A stretch of DNA of 64,000 nt from Engraulis encrasicolus (lineage: Eukaryota > Chordata > Actinopteri > Clupeiformes > Engraulidae), in assembly GCF_034702125.1 (NCBI RefSeq), contig NC_085859.1, forward strand, positions 5,928,280 through 5,992,279. The letters are read 5' to 3'. A model generated the notes under the pieces. That model worked only from the letters and a program-made list of their open reading frames with translations. It was not told the DNA's origin and searched no databases. Positions 10,583-38,600 of the stretch are shown piece after piece (within the stretch, counting starts at the first letter, position 1; every line of letters starts with the position of its first letter). The position numbers were made by a program, and so were the translations under genes.

Positions 10583-11004
10583 ATTTTGCAATGTGGTGCT
10601 GCCTGGTGGGACATATGTATTCTGTGTTGTCAGTGTCTTGCTCTACTTAAATGATTTTTGCCTGTGATGTGTGTGTATATAATGTACTATAGACTTCCTC
10701 TTCTGTGTCTACCATTCAGGCTATGTGCATGTGATGTATCCCTAAATGTGGTCATGTATTCTTGGTTTTTCTCTGAATTTTCCTATGTAATTGTATATAT
10801 TGTAAATATTGCACTGCCTCAAGGGGTTAATATTGCACACGTCACTTTATCCAGGTGGTTGATGTCAATGGGGATCACCTGGGTGGGGGGTTGAACCACC
10901 TGTGGGATCATGGGTATTTAAACAGGGTGTTTTCATTGTATTTGTTTGTGTGTGTGTGTGTCAGTGTGTGTATGTTTGGGTTTAGTGCAGAAAGTGCAGT
11001 GTGC

Positions 11005-11116
<112 letters not shown>

Positions 11117-11217
11117 ATGTTTTGAGTTAGTGCAGGTTGAAAGTTCAGTCACAAGTATAGTAGTGCAGGTGGAATGTTCAGTCGCAGATATGGTGGTGGG
11201 GGATGGGGGGGGGGTTG

Positions 11218-14200
11218 TCAGTGGCCTTGCTGGCTAGAGGCTGACAGTGGAGGGAGAGTGGGTTGAGTGTTCAGCATCTTGATCGCTTGGTGCATTGTGC
11301 TGCTCGCCAGCCTGGTGGTACGGGAACGGAGGCGCCTGTACCTCTTTCCAGAGGGCAGGAGGCTGAACAGTTTGTGTGCAGGGTGGCTTGTGTCTTTGAT
11401 GATCATCAGTGCTTTCAGGGTGAGGCGTGTGGTGTAAATGTCCTGCAGGGAGGGGAGTGGTACTCCAATGATCTTCTTCGCTGTGTTCACAACACGCTGG
11501 AGTGTCTTCCTGTTTTTCTCCGTGCAGCTTCCTCCCCACACTGTGATGCAGTTGGGCACGACGCTCTCTATGGTTCCTCTGTAGAATGTTGTCATGATGG
11601 AGGGTGTAGCACTTGCCTTCTTTAGTTTGCGCAGGAAGTAGAGACGCTGATGGGCCTTCTTCGCCAGTGATGTAGTGTTGGTGGTCCAAGAGAGGTCGTC
11701 GCTGATGTGCACTCCAAGGAACTTGGTGCTGCTCACTCTCTCCACAGCATCGCCGTCGATGGTCAGTGGTGGCAGTTGTTTTTGGACCCTTTGGAAGTTG
11801 ACAACAATCTCCTTGGTCTTGTTGACATTCAGCAGGAGGTTGTTGTCTTTGCACCATCTGGCCAGCAGGTCTACTTCTTCTCTGTAGTGAGTCTCATCGC
11901 CCTTGGTGATGAGGCCCACCAGTGTTGTATCATCCGCAAACTTCACTAGATGGTTAGTGCTGTGGGTCGTTGTGCAGTCGTGTGTCAGCAGCGTGAACAG
12001 CAGGGGGCTGAGAACACAACCTTGCGGAGCCCCCGTGCTCAGGGTCAGGGTGCTCGAGGTGTTGTTCCCTACCCGTACTGCTTGTGGTCTTTGCATCAGG
12101 AAGTCCAGCAGCCAGTTGCAGAGGGAGGTGCTGAAACCTAGTTTGTCCAGTTTTCTGATGAGTTGTTGCGGTATTATGGTATTGAATGCTGAACTGAAGT
12201 CAATGAACAGCATTCTCACATATGAGTCTTTATTGTCCAAGTGGGTGAGGGCTGGATGGAGGGCAGAGCAAATTGCATCCTCCGTGGATCGCTTGGCTCG
12301 GTATGCGAACTGGTAGGGGTCTAGGGTGGGGGGTAGGGTGGCTTTGATGTGTGACAGGACTAGCCGTTCGAAGCACTTCATGATTATGGGCGTCAGTGCT
12401 ACAGGACGGTAGTCATTGAAGCATGATGGTGATGATTTCTTCGGCACAGGTATGATGGTAGCAGCTTTGAAAAGTGATGGGATGACTGCTTGCTCCAGAG
12501 AGATGTTAAAGATGTCTGTGAAGACATCCTTCAGCTCTTCTGCACAATCCTTCAACACTCGGCCTGGTATGTTGTCTGGGCCAGCTGCTTTGCCTGGGTT
12601 GATGGTGGCCAGTGTCCTCTTAACACTGGCAGAGGACAGGTAAAGGGGTTGATCATGGGGGGGAGGGGGAGTTTTCTGTGGGTGAGTGTCATTTTGTGCT
12701 TCAAAGCGGGCGAAGAAACTGTTCAGGTCGTTTAGCAGAGAGGTGTTGTTGTCACAGCTTCGTGGTGCAGGCTTATAGTCCGTGATGGCCTGTATGCCCT
12801 GCCACAGGCTCTGTGCATCTCTGCTGTCTTTGAAGTGTGTTGTTATTTTGTCTGAGTATTCCTTTTTTGCTTTCCTGATGCCCTGGGACAGATTTGCCCT
12901 TGCTGTCTTTAGGCCAGCTACGTCTCCTGCTCTGAAGGCTTTGTCTCTGGCCCTCAGCAGTCGGTGAACGTCTCCTGTGAACCATGGCTTCTGGTTGGCC
13001 CTGGTAGTGATGTGTTTTATTTCTGTAACATCATCGATGCATTTTGTGATGTAGGAGGTCACGGTGTCTGTGTACTCCTCAATGTCAATGTGATTGCTGT
13101 GGGTGGCAGTTGTTTTGAAAATGTCCCAGTCTGTGGTTTCAAAGCAGTCCTGAAGTCGTGAGATGGCTCCCTCAGGCCATTTTCTCACCTCCTTCTGAAC
13201 TGGTTTGGTGAGTTTTGCCTTTTGTCTGTAGGCTGGCAGTAGCAGAATTGTTGTGTGGTCTGATGATCCAATGTGGGGGATGGGCTTTGCCTTGTATGCT
13301 CTCTTCTGATTTGTGTAAACGAGGTCCAGGGTGTTTTGTTCTCTTGTTGGGAAGTTGACATGTTGATGAAATTTTGGAAGTACTGTTTTGAGATTTCCGT
13401 GGTTGAAATCTCCCAGTACCACTGTGAAGGCATCTGGGTGTGCATCTTGTTGTTCACTGATGCCCCGATGCAGCTCGTTCAGTGCCTCGCTTTTGACGCT
13501 ATTGATGTTGCTGGGTGCGAGGTAGACGGCGACTAATAGGATAGCGGATATTTCTCTGGGTAAATAGAAGGGTCGGCACTTGATGATCATGAACTCCACT
13601 CGTGGAGAGCAGTGCCTCTGTACTACCGTAGCATTATTGCACCAAGCATCATGTGTGTAGACACATATTCCTCCCCCTCGTTTTTTCTCTGCAAGGGCTC
13701 TGTCCGCTCGGTGGCACGTTAGTTGTTCCAGTTGTAAAGCCGAATCGGGTATGCCGTCGTTCAGCCATGATTCGGTGAACACCGTAACGCAGCAGTTCCT
13801 CACGGTTTTGTTCGCTGATCTTAGTAGCCGTATGTCATCCATCTTATTGTCCAGAGATCTGACGTTTGCCAAGAGAATTGATGGTATTGCTGGACGAGTT
13901 GGGTTGGCTGCAAGCCGTGTCTCGACGCCACCTCGTTTGCCCCTTTTTCTAATTCTTGAGCATCGCTTTCGGTGTCGGCATAGCGAGGCAGACGGGTCCG
14001 ATGTAGTCCTATGCCGCCGGAGAATTCCTAGTTCTTCCAGAGTCTTCATTGGTACATCCAATACATTGCTTAAGTTGTCCATTCTTATCTGCAACAGCTG
14101 TTGCCGACTGTACGTGCGTTCCGACATATTTTCCGACGATAGACATTTCGAAAGACACATTTTAACACAAATAAACACTGAAAGTTGGGAAAGCAAGGGG

Positions 14201-14355
14201 CTGCTGCAACCTACGTGCGCCGCCGCCGGATTGCTAAGCATATCAGTGCAAAAGTGAATTATAATTCCTTCCTGGGATGGGGGCGGGGGTTTTGGGGGGG
14301 GGGGGGGGTAGTAGTGTTGTTTAATTAATATATAGTTTGACGTGTTGGGGGACAC
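11218..14355 (-). CDS. Rex1/Babar-like LINE ORF2: endonuclease and reverse transcriptase
   Basis: One uninterrupted minus-strand frame of 1045 codons. The likely start is MSERTYSRQQ at 14127; the 76 codons upstream run through poly-G and look like 5'UTR. An apurinic-type endonuclease comes first (LLANVRSLDNKMDDI, TESWL, VVLGDFNHGN, SSDHT). The reverse transcriptase follows (FIDFSSAFN, GAPQGCVLSPLLF, KFADDTTLVG). The C-terminal part has the LFSLLPSGKRYR segment typical of Rex1-type elements. All expected catalytic residues are present and there is no stop or frameshift, so this copy is young or was recently active. Its 3'UTR is broken by the PLE. Confidence 0.88.
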   Translation of the reverse strand: MSPNTSNYILIKQHYYPPPPPKPPPPSQEGIIIHFCTDMLSNPAAAHVGCSSPLLSQLSVFICVKMCLSKCLSSENMSERTYSRQQLLQIRMDNLSNVLDVPMKTLEELGILRRHRTTSDPSASLCRHRKRCSRIRKRGKRGGVETRLAANPTRPAIPSILLANVRSLDNKMDDIRLLRSANKTVRNCCVTVFTESWLNDGIPDSALQLEQLTCHRADRALAEKKRGGGICVYTHDAWCNNATVVQRHCSPRVEFMIIKCRPFYLPREISAILLVAVYLAPSNINSVKSEALNELHRGISEQQDAHPDAFTVVLGDFNHGNLKTVLPKFHQHVNFPTREQNTLDLVYTNQKRAYKAKPIPHIGSSDHTTILLLPAYRQKAKLTKPVQKEVRKWPEGAISRLQDCFETTDWDIFKTTATHSNHIDIEEYTDTVTSYITKCIDDVTEIKHITTRANQKPWFTGDVHRLLRARDKAFRAGDVAGLKTARANLSQGIRKAKKEYSDKITTHFKDSRDAQSLWQGIQAITDYKPAPRSCDNNTSLLNDLNSFFARFEAQNDTHPQKTPPPPHDQPLYLSSASVKRTLATINPGKAAGPDNIPGRVLKDCAEELKDVFTDIFNISLEQAVIPSLFKAATIIPVPKKSSPSCFNDYRPVALTPIIMKCFERLVLSHIKATLPPTLDPYQFAYRAKRSTEDAICSALHPALTHLDNKDSYVRMLFIDFSSAFNTIIPQQLIRKLDKLGFSTSLCNWLLDFLMQRPQAVRVGNNTSSTLTLSTGAPQGCVLSPLLFTLLTHDCTTTHSTNHLVKFADDTTLVGLITKGDETHYREEVDLLARWCKDNNLLLNVNKTKEIVVNFQRVQKQLPPLTIDGDAVERVSSTKFLGVHISDDLSWTTNTTSLAKKAHQRLYFLRKLKKASATPSIMTTFYRGTIESVVPNCITVWGGSCTEKNRKTLQRVVNTAKKIIGVPLPSLQDIYTTRLTLKALMIIKDTSHPAHKLFSLLPSGKRYRRLRSRTTRLASSTMHQAIKMLNTQPTLPPLSASSQQGH

Positions 14356-14374
14356 TCAGATTGGTTTTGTATAT

Positions 14375-14556
14375 ATATATTTTTTTCTCCTTTTTTTCTC
14401 CTTTTTTCTGTATCCTTTTATTATTCTTTATTGTATATTACATTTTGCTTTTAAAAGAAAAATGAAGAGAATTTAAAAAAAAAAAAAAAAGGAAGACAAT
14501 ATAGGTCCCCCATAAGAGGGGGTGGTGGTTTGGGTTTAGAAAAAAAAAAAAAAAAC
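14375..14556 (+). mobile_element. 3'UTR end and A-tail of the split L1
   Basis: T-rich sequence is followed by a first poly(A) run (about 14476-14491), then GGAAGACAATATAGG and a second poly(A) ending at 14555. The 17-bp target duplication comes directly after it. Confidence 0.65.
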
Positions 14557-15010
14557 ATAAATGTCCAAATGTTTCACAAGTGAAGGATAACATATCAAGT
14601 GTAACATCAGTGCTGTATCCAACTCTGCTTGGAATTGATATGAATTATTATCATTTTCAAAATCTTATTATTAATTAATTATTACAATTTTCAAATCCTT
14701 CAAGCTGTACATGTTTGCTATTAAATCAAATCATTCAGGTTTTCAAAGTAGTTTAATGACAAGTAACTACTTATTAACAAACTTGGACATTCCAGCTCAA
14801 CTTGGAATTAATGTTAACTAATGTCATCCTTGACTTCAGCTATGAAAGTAAAACAACGCCCCACCATATACGTAATTAAACATTTGGCATTAACATGGGG
14901 ACAGACATTTCCACAGAGATGAGAATGAATTACAACTGTTAACACCTTAGCGCAGAGCCTACTGTCCTTACTGTCACCAACATTGTAATGGCTATGTCTT
15001 AATCTGGTAC

Positions 15011-15373
15011 TTAAAGGTACACTGTGCAGGAAATGGTCAAAAAAGGTACTGCAACTATGCTGCTCATTGAAACTGGGTTGCCTATTGCCAAATTTGATCT
15101 TTTCATGAAAGTTTACTAAGTAATAAAGTAATATTTTCTATGGACCAAGTACAATCATTTTTGCAGCTAAAAATGGCTATTTCTAGAAATTCAAAATGGC
15201 AGACCATGGAAAAGATCCCCCTTTTCATGTATGAAAAGTGCAATTTTCCAGTCATAATGAATACTTAGAATTTAATGGTGGTGGTACGAATTCATGAAAA
15301 AGGTAACATTAGTGAATGGGTAGCATGAATTCTGGAAATAAACAACTAAACATCTCACACAGTGTACCTTTAA
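15011..15373. mobile_element. MITE with 16-bp terminal inverted repeats
   Basis: TTAAAGGTACACTGTG at 15011-15026 is the exact reverse complement of 15358-15373. A 363-bp non-coding element, full-length version of 2466-2796. Confidence 0.8.
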
Positions 15374-15419
15374 GGCTCTCTGTAATGTCATAGCATAGAA
15401 TGTATAATGTATGTGTCAT

Positions 15420-15776
15420 TAGGGCTGGGCAATATGACGATATATATCGTTATCGTGATATAAAAGTGTATATCGTGACCTTTCTCCTATATCGTTTATA
15501 TCGTGATAGTAATTTTATCAGTTTTATACAATTGAATGTCATTTAATTACTTTCCATGTTGTCACAATACACACTTTAAGTTCATGTAACTGTAAAAATA
15601 ACAATAAAAAGATCCATTTTAAAGAAAGGTTGTTTTGCGACATGAACAAATAAAGAGCAAATAAAGAGAATAACTGAAAACGTATGTAATTGTGCTATAT
15701 CGTGATATATATCGTTATCGTGATATAAAGTAATCCATATCGTGATATAATTTTTTTTCCATATCTCCCAGCCCTA
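15420..15776. mobile_element. hAT-type MITE (TAGGGCTGGG ends)
   Basis: The ends are TAGGGCTGGG and CCCAGCCCTA, with an exact 8-bp target duplication TGTGTCAT at 15412-15419 and 15777-15784. The body is full of ATATCG(T) motifs in both orientations. 357 bp, non-coding. Confidence 0.85.
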
Positions 15777-16400
15777 TGTGTCATAGCAATGTTGTTGTGA
15801 TGTACTTGAGTATTTTCAGCAAATAGTGAATAGGCCTAGCCTGGCGAGCCAGACCCGTACAGCAAAAAGCCATTAGTGTGAATAGGCCCGCCCACAACAC
15901 CAAATGAAGACAGCAACCCACCACCACCACACCAAACCAGAAATACAAATGGCCAAATGTTTCATAAATGACAACAGAAAATAATTCAATGAATAATGTC
16001 ATCAGTGGTGTATGATCCAACTCAGCTTGTGTTTGACATGGAATACAGTAGTTGGCATTAATATGGGAACAGACATTTCCACAGAGATGAGAAAGAATTA
16101 CAACAGTTAAACAATCTGCAGACAAATGCATCAAACTCAATTTGATAACTACAGCTACACATTGCATAAGCAATACAACACCTCACCACCACTACTACAC
16201 CAAACCAGAAATATAAAAGTCCAAATGTTTCATAAATGGTGATGGAGAATAAATCTGGTATAATGTCATCAGTGGTGTTTGACATGGAATACAGCAGTTG
16301 GTATTAATATGGGAACAGACATTTCCACAGAGATGAGAAAGAATTACAACAGTTAAACAATCTGAAGACAAACTCACCAAACACATCTGGGGCCTCATTT

Positions 16401-16500
16401 NNNNNNNNNNNNNNNNNNNNNNNNNNNNNNNNNNNNNNNNNNNNNNNNNNNNNNNNNNNNNNNNNNNNNNNNNNNNNNNNNNNNNNNNNNNNNNNNNNNN
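16401..16500. other. Scaffold gap (100 N)
   Basis: Exactly 100 N, the usual placeholder for a gap of unknown size. Just before it the sequence GGGGCCTCATTT looks like the terminal repeat of the element at 27915-29425. TRIM-related sequence is minus-oriented before the gap and plus-oriented after it. Confidence 0.95.
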
Positions 16501-16862
16501 CGGAGCATGGTGGATTCTGAGACAGCGATGCGCACGCAGCCAAATTACGTCATATCAGTTTACGAACTCTAAAGGGTTCAATTCAGAATGAATGGGCAGG
16601 AAATGGTGAACTAGGTGAACTGCAGGCATGGGTAAAATATGGAATGGGGAGGCCGTTCGTAAAAAATGCTAGTTTCTGTACAAGTGAATGGTGCATGGTC
16701 GATTTTGCTCCAACAATGCGCACGCAGCCAAATTACGTCATATCTGTTTACAAACAGTAAAGGGGTCTATACGGTATATAGGTCACATTGTTTACCAGGA
16801 TTTAATTGCAATTTAATTAAGTCACCAATTACACAACCCCATATAATTGTATTGATTGATAG

Positions 16863-17378
16863 TGTAATGGCGAATCCAGTAAAAGCCATGAGGCAGGGGG
16901 GCAGTAGGTGACCGACGCACATTCCAATATAAGCACGCACGGAGAGGTGAAGTAAAGTTGTTGTTGTTGTTGTTTTATTCACACAGTCCGGTTGACTTTC
17001 CAAACATAATCAAACAAAGGCTGTCCAAAGTAAAGTAAATATCAGCACTTTGTCTGTCCAATATTGTTCTATTTTGAGTCTATTTTGTGGTCACAAAACT
17101 GTTCCTGCTCACCCTCCTACCTGCCGAACACAAAGTGAGCTTCCTAATTTAAAGTGCTCACACTCGCGCCACAGGCACGTCCAAGGGGTGTGTTCTGTCA
17201 CGTGACAGGTTGGCTGGTAAGCAGGTACAGGTGTCCTACATCAAAGCAAATGAGGCAATTGTGCCGTTTCCTACCAAAACAATACAACATTTTACACTAA
17301 TAAATGACATTCATAACATTGCAACTAGACACTTTTTCACCTTCCAAAATAACAAAAAACACAAATATGGCTCCTACA
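16863..17378 (-). mobile_element. Solo LTR with 5-bp target duplication
   Basis: The paralogous intron of TRIM C (61680-61700) lacks this segment, so it is an insertion. Its outer bases are TG...CA, and GATAG flanks it at 16858-16862 and 17379-17383. On the minus strand an AATAAA lies near the distal end (rc of about 16973-16980). Length 516 bp with no internal coding region, so it is a solo LTR. Confidence 0.75.
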
Positions 17379-17631
17379 GATAGTGTGATATCCTACAGTG
17401 GCTGTAGCAATCATCACACTTGAAAGGTTGTCTCTTTTGAGTTCGTGCCGTTTAATATTTCACACACTCATACAACAACCTAACATGTCTCTAGCTAGTG
17501 GCTTGATGTATCTTCTTCTCTCTACTAACTGATGTCCCCATAAGTCTTGCATTATATAGGTAGGGAGCTCCCCCTAGAGGCGTTAACCATGAATGTTAAT
17601 AAATGTGGTCTAACTACCACAGATAGTAATA

Positions 17632-17734
<103 letters not shown>

Positions 17735-17740
17735 TATCAG

Positions 17741-32604
<14,864 letters not shown>

Positions 32605-32895
32605 AGTCTGGTATTTGTCTATGTAAGCTCATAAGAACTCTTAAGGTTGATTAAGGAGAATATGACCCATATTGCCAACTACTGTATGAAGGAGTCGCTT
32701 TAGAGACAAGTCATCTGGTATTGGAGGATGGTCACATGTTCAGAAGTCTGTAAAACAGACACATTAGTCAACTGTTGTCAACATCATAAAGGTTTGCTGC
32801 TGTGGTCATGTGTCATAGTGCAGCTGTAGCCTATGCAGCCTTTGGCCACTAGGGTGCAGTATGTGCCCAACTAACCGGCTCTGCATTACGGTACA
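32605..32895. other. Intergenic spacer, nothing recognised
   Basis: Unique-looking sequence with no support for a gene. Confidence 0.4.
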
Positions 32896-33127
32896 AGGGG
32901 ACAGTTGTACCAGGCCGGGGGGCCAAAGGGGACTGTTGTTCCGCGGCGGGGGGCCAAAGGGGACAGTTGTACCAGGCCGGGGGGCCAAAGGGGACAGTTG
33001 TACCGGGGCAGGGGGCCAAAGGGGACAGTTGTACCGGTGGAGGGGGGCCAAAGGGGACAGTTGTACCGGGGCAGGGCTGTCGAAGGGGACAGTTGTATCG
33101 GGGCGGGGCTGTCAAAGGGGACAGTTG
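32896..33127 (+). repeat. 31-bp G-rich minisatellite, about 7.5 copies
   Basis: The unit is GGGGACAGTTGTACCAGGCC followed by GGGGGGCCAAA. All six frames are largely open (up to 185 codons) because the unit has few stops; this is not evidence for a protein. The last two copies have GGGCTGTCAA in place of GGGGCCAAA. Confidence 0.92.
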
Positions 33128-35022
<1,895 letters not shown>

Positions 35023-35610
35023 ATGGCGTCTGCGTCTTCCCTGGAGGAGGAGTCCTTCACTTGTCCAGTCTGTCTGGAGCTGTTGAAGGATCCAGTGACA
35101 ATTCCATGCGGACATAATTTCTGTATGAAGTGCATTAAGGGCTGCTGGGATCAGGAGGATAGTAAAAGAAAATACAGCTGTCCTCTGTGCAAAGACACCT
35201 TCGACTCCAGGCCTGTCCTCCGCAAAAACCCTCTGATTGCTGAAATGGTGGAGAAGTTCGGGAAGACCAGCATCCAAGCTGCTGCTCCTGCTCGTTGTTA
35301 TGCCAAACCTGGAGATGTGGCGTGCAATGTCTGCACCGGGAGAAAACTCAAAGCTGTCAAGTCCTGTCTAGAGTGTCTCGTGTCATATTGTGACACTCAT
35401 TTAAAAGTTCATGATGAAGCTATTCCAGGTAGAAGTCACACCATGGTCGATGCCACTGGCCAGCTACAGGAGAGGATCTGCCCCCGTCATAAGAAGGTTT
35501 TTGAAATATTCTGTCGCACCGACCAGAGTTGCATTTGCTATCTGTGTACTATGGATAATCATAGAGGCCACGACACGATTGCGGCTACAGCAGAGTGGAG
35601 TCATAAAAAG
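35023..35610 (+). CDS. TRIM D exon 1: RING and B-boxes
   Basis: 196 codons from the ATG at 35023. The RING ligands are C14, C17, C29, H31, C34, C37, C53 and C56. B-box 1 has C101-x2-C104, C115-x2-C118, Y-C123 and H126. B-box 2 has C153, H156, C164, C172, C175, H180 and H183. All expected zinc ligands are present. It ends AAAAAG|GTAAGA. It differs from TRIM A and C at many positions (MASASSLEEESF against MAEAMASNQDIF), so it is an older paralog. Confidence 0.9.
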
Positions 35611-38600
35611 GTAAGACATAGAAATACAAGCATGCTCGGCTGTTATTTTTATAGTTTATGCAGAGGCCATGTAATCAGCATATAACTCGTAAGTAATCAT
35701 AAGTAAACAAAATGCAGTTTTTGAATGAGGAATGAATTATCTTTGCCCCTTTGACAGGCAACTTTGGTTTTAACCGAGAGAGAGTTTATTAGATAAAAGG
35801 GTTCAATGTCTGACATTCTGTTAAACATTGACAGACTTCAGTGTAGCCTAATTCCTACCTGTCTTACAGGTTCTGCCAGTCTGTCGCGTGTTTAATGTCA
35901 ATCTGAGGTCATGCTGCATCAGCTGCTTGGGAATAATTTGTGCCAAACAATTTCATCTCACTCAACAGTGCACCCTATAGCACCCTCCGATATAGATGAT
36001 TGGTTCAAAATATGCTGTTTTGATTCCTGATGTTCCAGGATGGTTTGGGTAACAGCCAGAAGAGATGCCGGCAGATAATCCAGTTGAAGGAGAAGGAGCT
36101 GCAGGAACTGAGGAAGGCTGTGAAGACTCTCAAGGTGAGAACTGACCAGAAGAGAAGACCTGCAGAAGATCTGGAGCAATTTTCTGTGTATAGGCCTATA
36201 GCGAGAGAGTAGTTATGAGCTGTGACCCAAACATGGCTTCAATGCTGTTTGCCAGAGGAACTAATGTTCACAACCCTACCCATCACAATGGACACCTGGT
36301 GTTGTTTTGGACTTGCTGTGGACCAGGCCAAGGCCGTCTCTCAGGCGGATAAGATCTGGTGCACAGTGGGGATAGGACTACCCAGTGCCACCCCCCCCCT
36401 CCCTCAACTTCAACGCGTCCTCTGTCTTATCTGCAACCTCTCTCCCTTCCCCATCTCCAACCCCCCCACCCCCACCCCCCGGTTCATACGAATGTTTGTC
36501 TCTACTGCTTTTTTTTTGCTAAAATATGAGGTTTTTTTCATCTATGCCTTGATGTTATAACTCTATAATATGAAGACATGGACAAATTTTTTACCCTCAT
36601 CCTTTCCCAATGTGTATTAAACTTGAGCCTAGGTGGTGGAGGTGTGTTAGTGGCGGCGCTCGTATGAGCAGCGGCCCTGGGGTACATGTACAGTGTATTC
36701 TAAAACGCAATTTCGTTTGTCAAATTTATTTGTCAATGACAATAAAAGCTCTTGATTCTTGATATAGGCTACATTGCTTGCCAGGATTCAATCACAATTT
36801 TATTAATTTATCAATTACACAACCCAGTAGGATTGTAGTAGCCTACTTATAGTAGTGATCTCTCTCTCTCTCTCTCTCTCTCTCCCCTTTCTCTGGTGCA
36901 CAGACAGCAGTAGACGAGAGTGATAAGATGTTTGCTGAGATGATTCGCTCAATTGAGAGAAGGTGCTCTGAGGTGACAGAGCTGATCAGAGCTCAGGAGA
37001 AGGCTGAGGTGAGTCGTGCTGAAGGAATCCTGAAGCGACTGGAGCAGGAGATTGCTGAGCTGAAGAGGACAGATGCTGAGATGAAGCAGCTTTCACTGAC
37101 ACAGGATTCCATCTATTTTCTTAAGGTAGACAGCATCACTTTTAGAGAGTACAAAACATGGCTATACACAGCGATAATGTTAATGAGCCCATTTATATGC
37201 ATATCAATAAACGGTTTGTAATCAGGTTTTTGGAGTAACCAGCTTATTCAAGTGCTCATGTAAACTGAATAAACAGTTTATTGCCGCTATCGGTTTATGA
37301 GAATTCGCACAGGTAGGTTTTTGTCTAATAAACTGATTAAATGATTTGGTAACACTTCCAAATAAGGGGCCATAATTAACAGTAAAGTAGCTACAACCTA
37401 ATACTTAAGTTAGGGTGAATAATCATTACTTAATGCCACATTAGACACATATTGATTGTTATTAATGCACATGTTGAACATTAGCCAGCAGTTACTTAAC
37501 TATTAGATAAATATTACCTTGTGTTACAAGTTAATAGCATATTATTATTTGACTAATATATAAGTAAGGGCACAGTTAATAGTTAAGTAGCATACTTAAC
37601 TAAGGACCAAAATTAACACTTACTTAATACAAAAGTAAGGCATAACAAATGTTTAAATAATGGATAAATATTGGTGTTTGGGACCCTTATATTAGAGTTG
37701 TCTGAGGATAACTAATGGTTAGTTAATAGATAGATATTGGTGTTTGGGACCCTTATAATAGAGTTGGCTGAGCATACCTGATGGTTAAGTAATTCATCTA
37801 CTGTGACATCTAGTTTTCACTCGTTCAAATCACTGTAATAGTGGCAACAGATAATTAACTATTAACTGTACCCTTACTTATCTATTAGTTAAATAATTAT
37901 ATGCTATGAATTTGTGACACATGGTACAGTTTAACAAACATCTCCCTGATGCACTGACTTGGACACATCATCAGTGTGGTTTCCTGAAGTCACTGGGTGT
38001 TTCGGGTCTTACAACAGACACCCTCAACCAGGCGACCCGACCAGGGCTGATCAGACCCCGGCCTGTGTCCGAGTGGCGTTCTACTGCCCCCACTTCTCTC
38101 CCCTCCTCAGCCAGTCATCAGGATGCTCTCTCTGCAGCCTCTGCGTTATTATTCATGGCTCTCTTTCGATTGACACCTGTTATGCCTAGTGTGCCGTAGG
38201 CTTTACTCAGGGAGTGGCTGGCAAATCCCCGGCTCCCCACCTCCACTGGCATGCACCTGGTCCTCCAGCCATTCCTTCGACAGTCCTCCACCAGCGCCTG
38301 GTACTTCTCCCTCTTTCTCTCCGGTGCCTCCTCCATTCTGTCCTCCCACGGAACTGTTAACTCGAGCATGACGAGTTGCTTTGTGGCCTCAGAGACTAAG
38401 ATGATGTCTGGTCTCAAGTTGGTCTGGGTGATGTGCTGTGGGATTTTCAGCTGCCTCTCCAGATCAACTGTCATGACCCAGTCTCGGGCCGTGGAGAGCA
38501 ACCCGGTCGAGCAGTTCTTTGGTACTTTCTCTGTCTTCTGTCCTTCCTTTATGAACTGGCTTTAGCTGTAGCTTGGGTATACCAGCTGTCCTTAATCCCC

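Larger units (their letters stand above)
5158..10943 (-). mobile_element. Penelope-like element, inverted dimer inside the LINE 3'UTR
   Basis: A minus-strand copy (5158-5773 plus 8435-9744) and a plus-strand copy (9745-10943) lie head to head. They form inverted arms of about 1.2 kb: 5310-5773 with 8435-9176 against 9745-10943, ignoring the insert at 5774-8434. The junction near 9745 shares a short AATTTA microhomology. Inverted, 5'-truncated partial copies are typical of Penelope-like elements. Both outer borders are in LINE GT repeats. Confidence 0.8.
14574..16400 (-). other. TRIM-type 3'UTR sequence (minus strand) without a gene body
   Basis: Read on the minus strand, this is made of repeated blocks that match the 3'UTRs of TRIM B (about 31870-32600) and TRIM D (about 57010-57340). 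The phrases are 'ctcatctctgtggaaatgt', 'cccatattaa' and 'tttatgaaacatttgg'. Two MITEs are inserted in it. No B30.2 exon is present before the scaffold gap. The open frames here (15781-16398) repeat one another because the UTR is internally duplicated and are not genes. Confidence 0.6.

Noticed and set aside
11234..14257. Plus-strand and shifted frames over the LINE ORF (for example 11263-11625, 11903-12316, 13751-14257)
   Set aside because: They overlap the long minus-strand LINE frame, which carries all recognisable domains.
15781..16398. Cysteine-rich minus-strand frames repeated three times
   Set aside because: They lie in the repeated TRIM 3'UTR and are also found in shifted form in the UTR of TRIM B; they are not a gene family.
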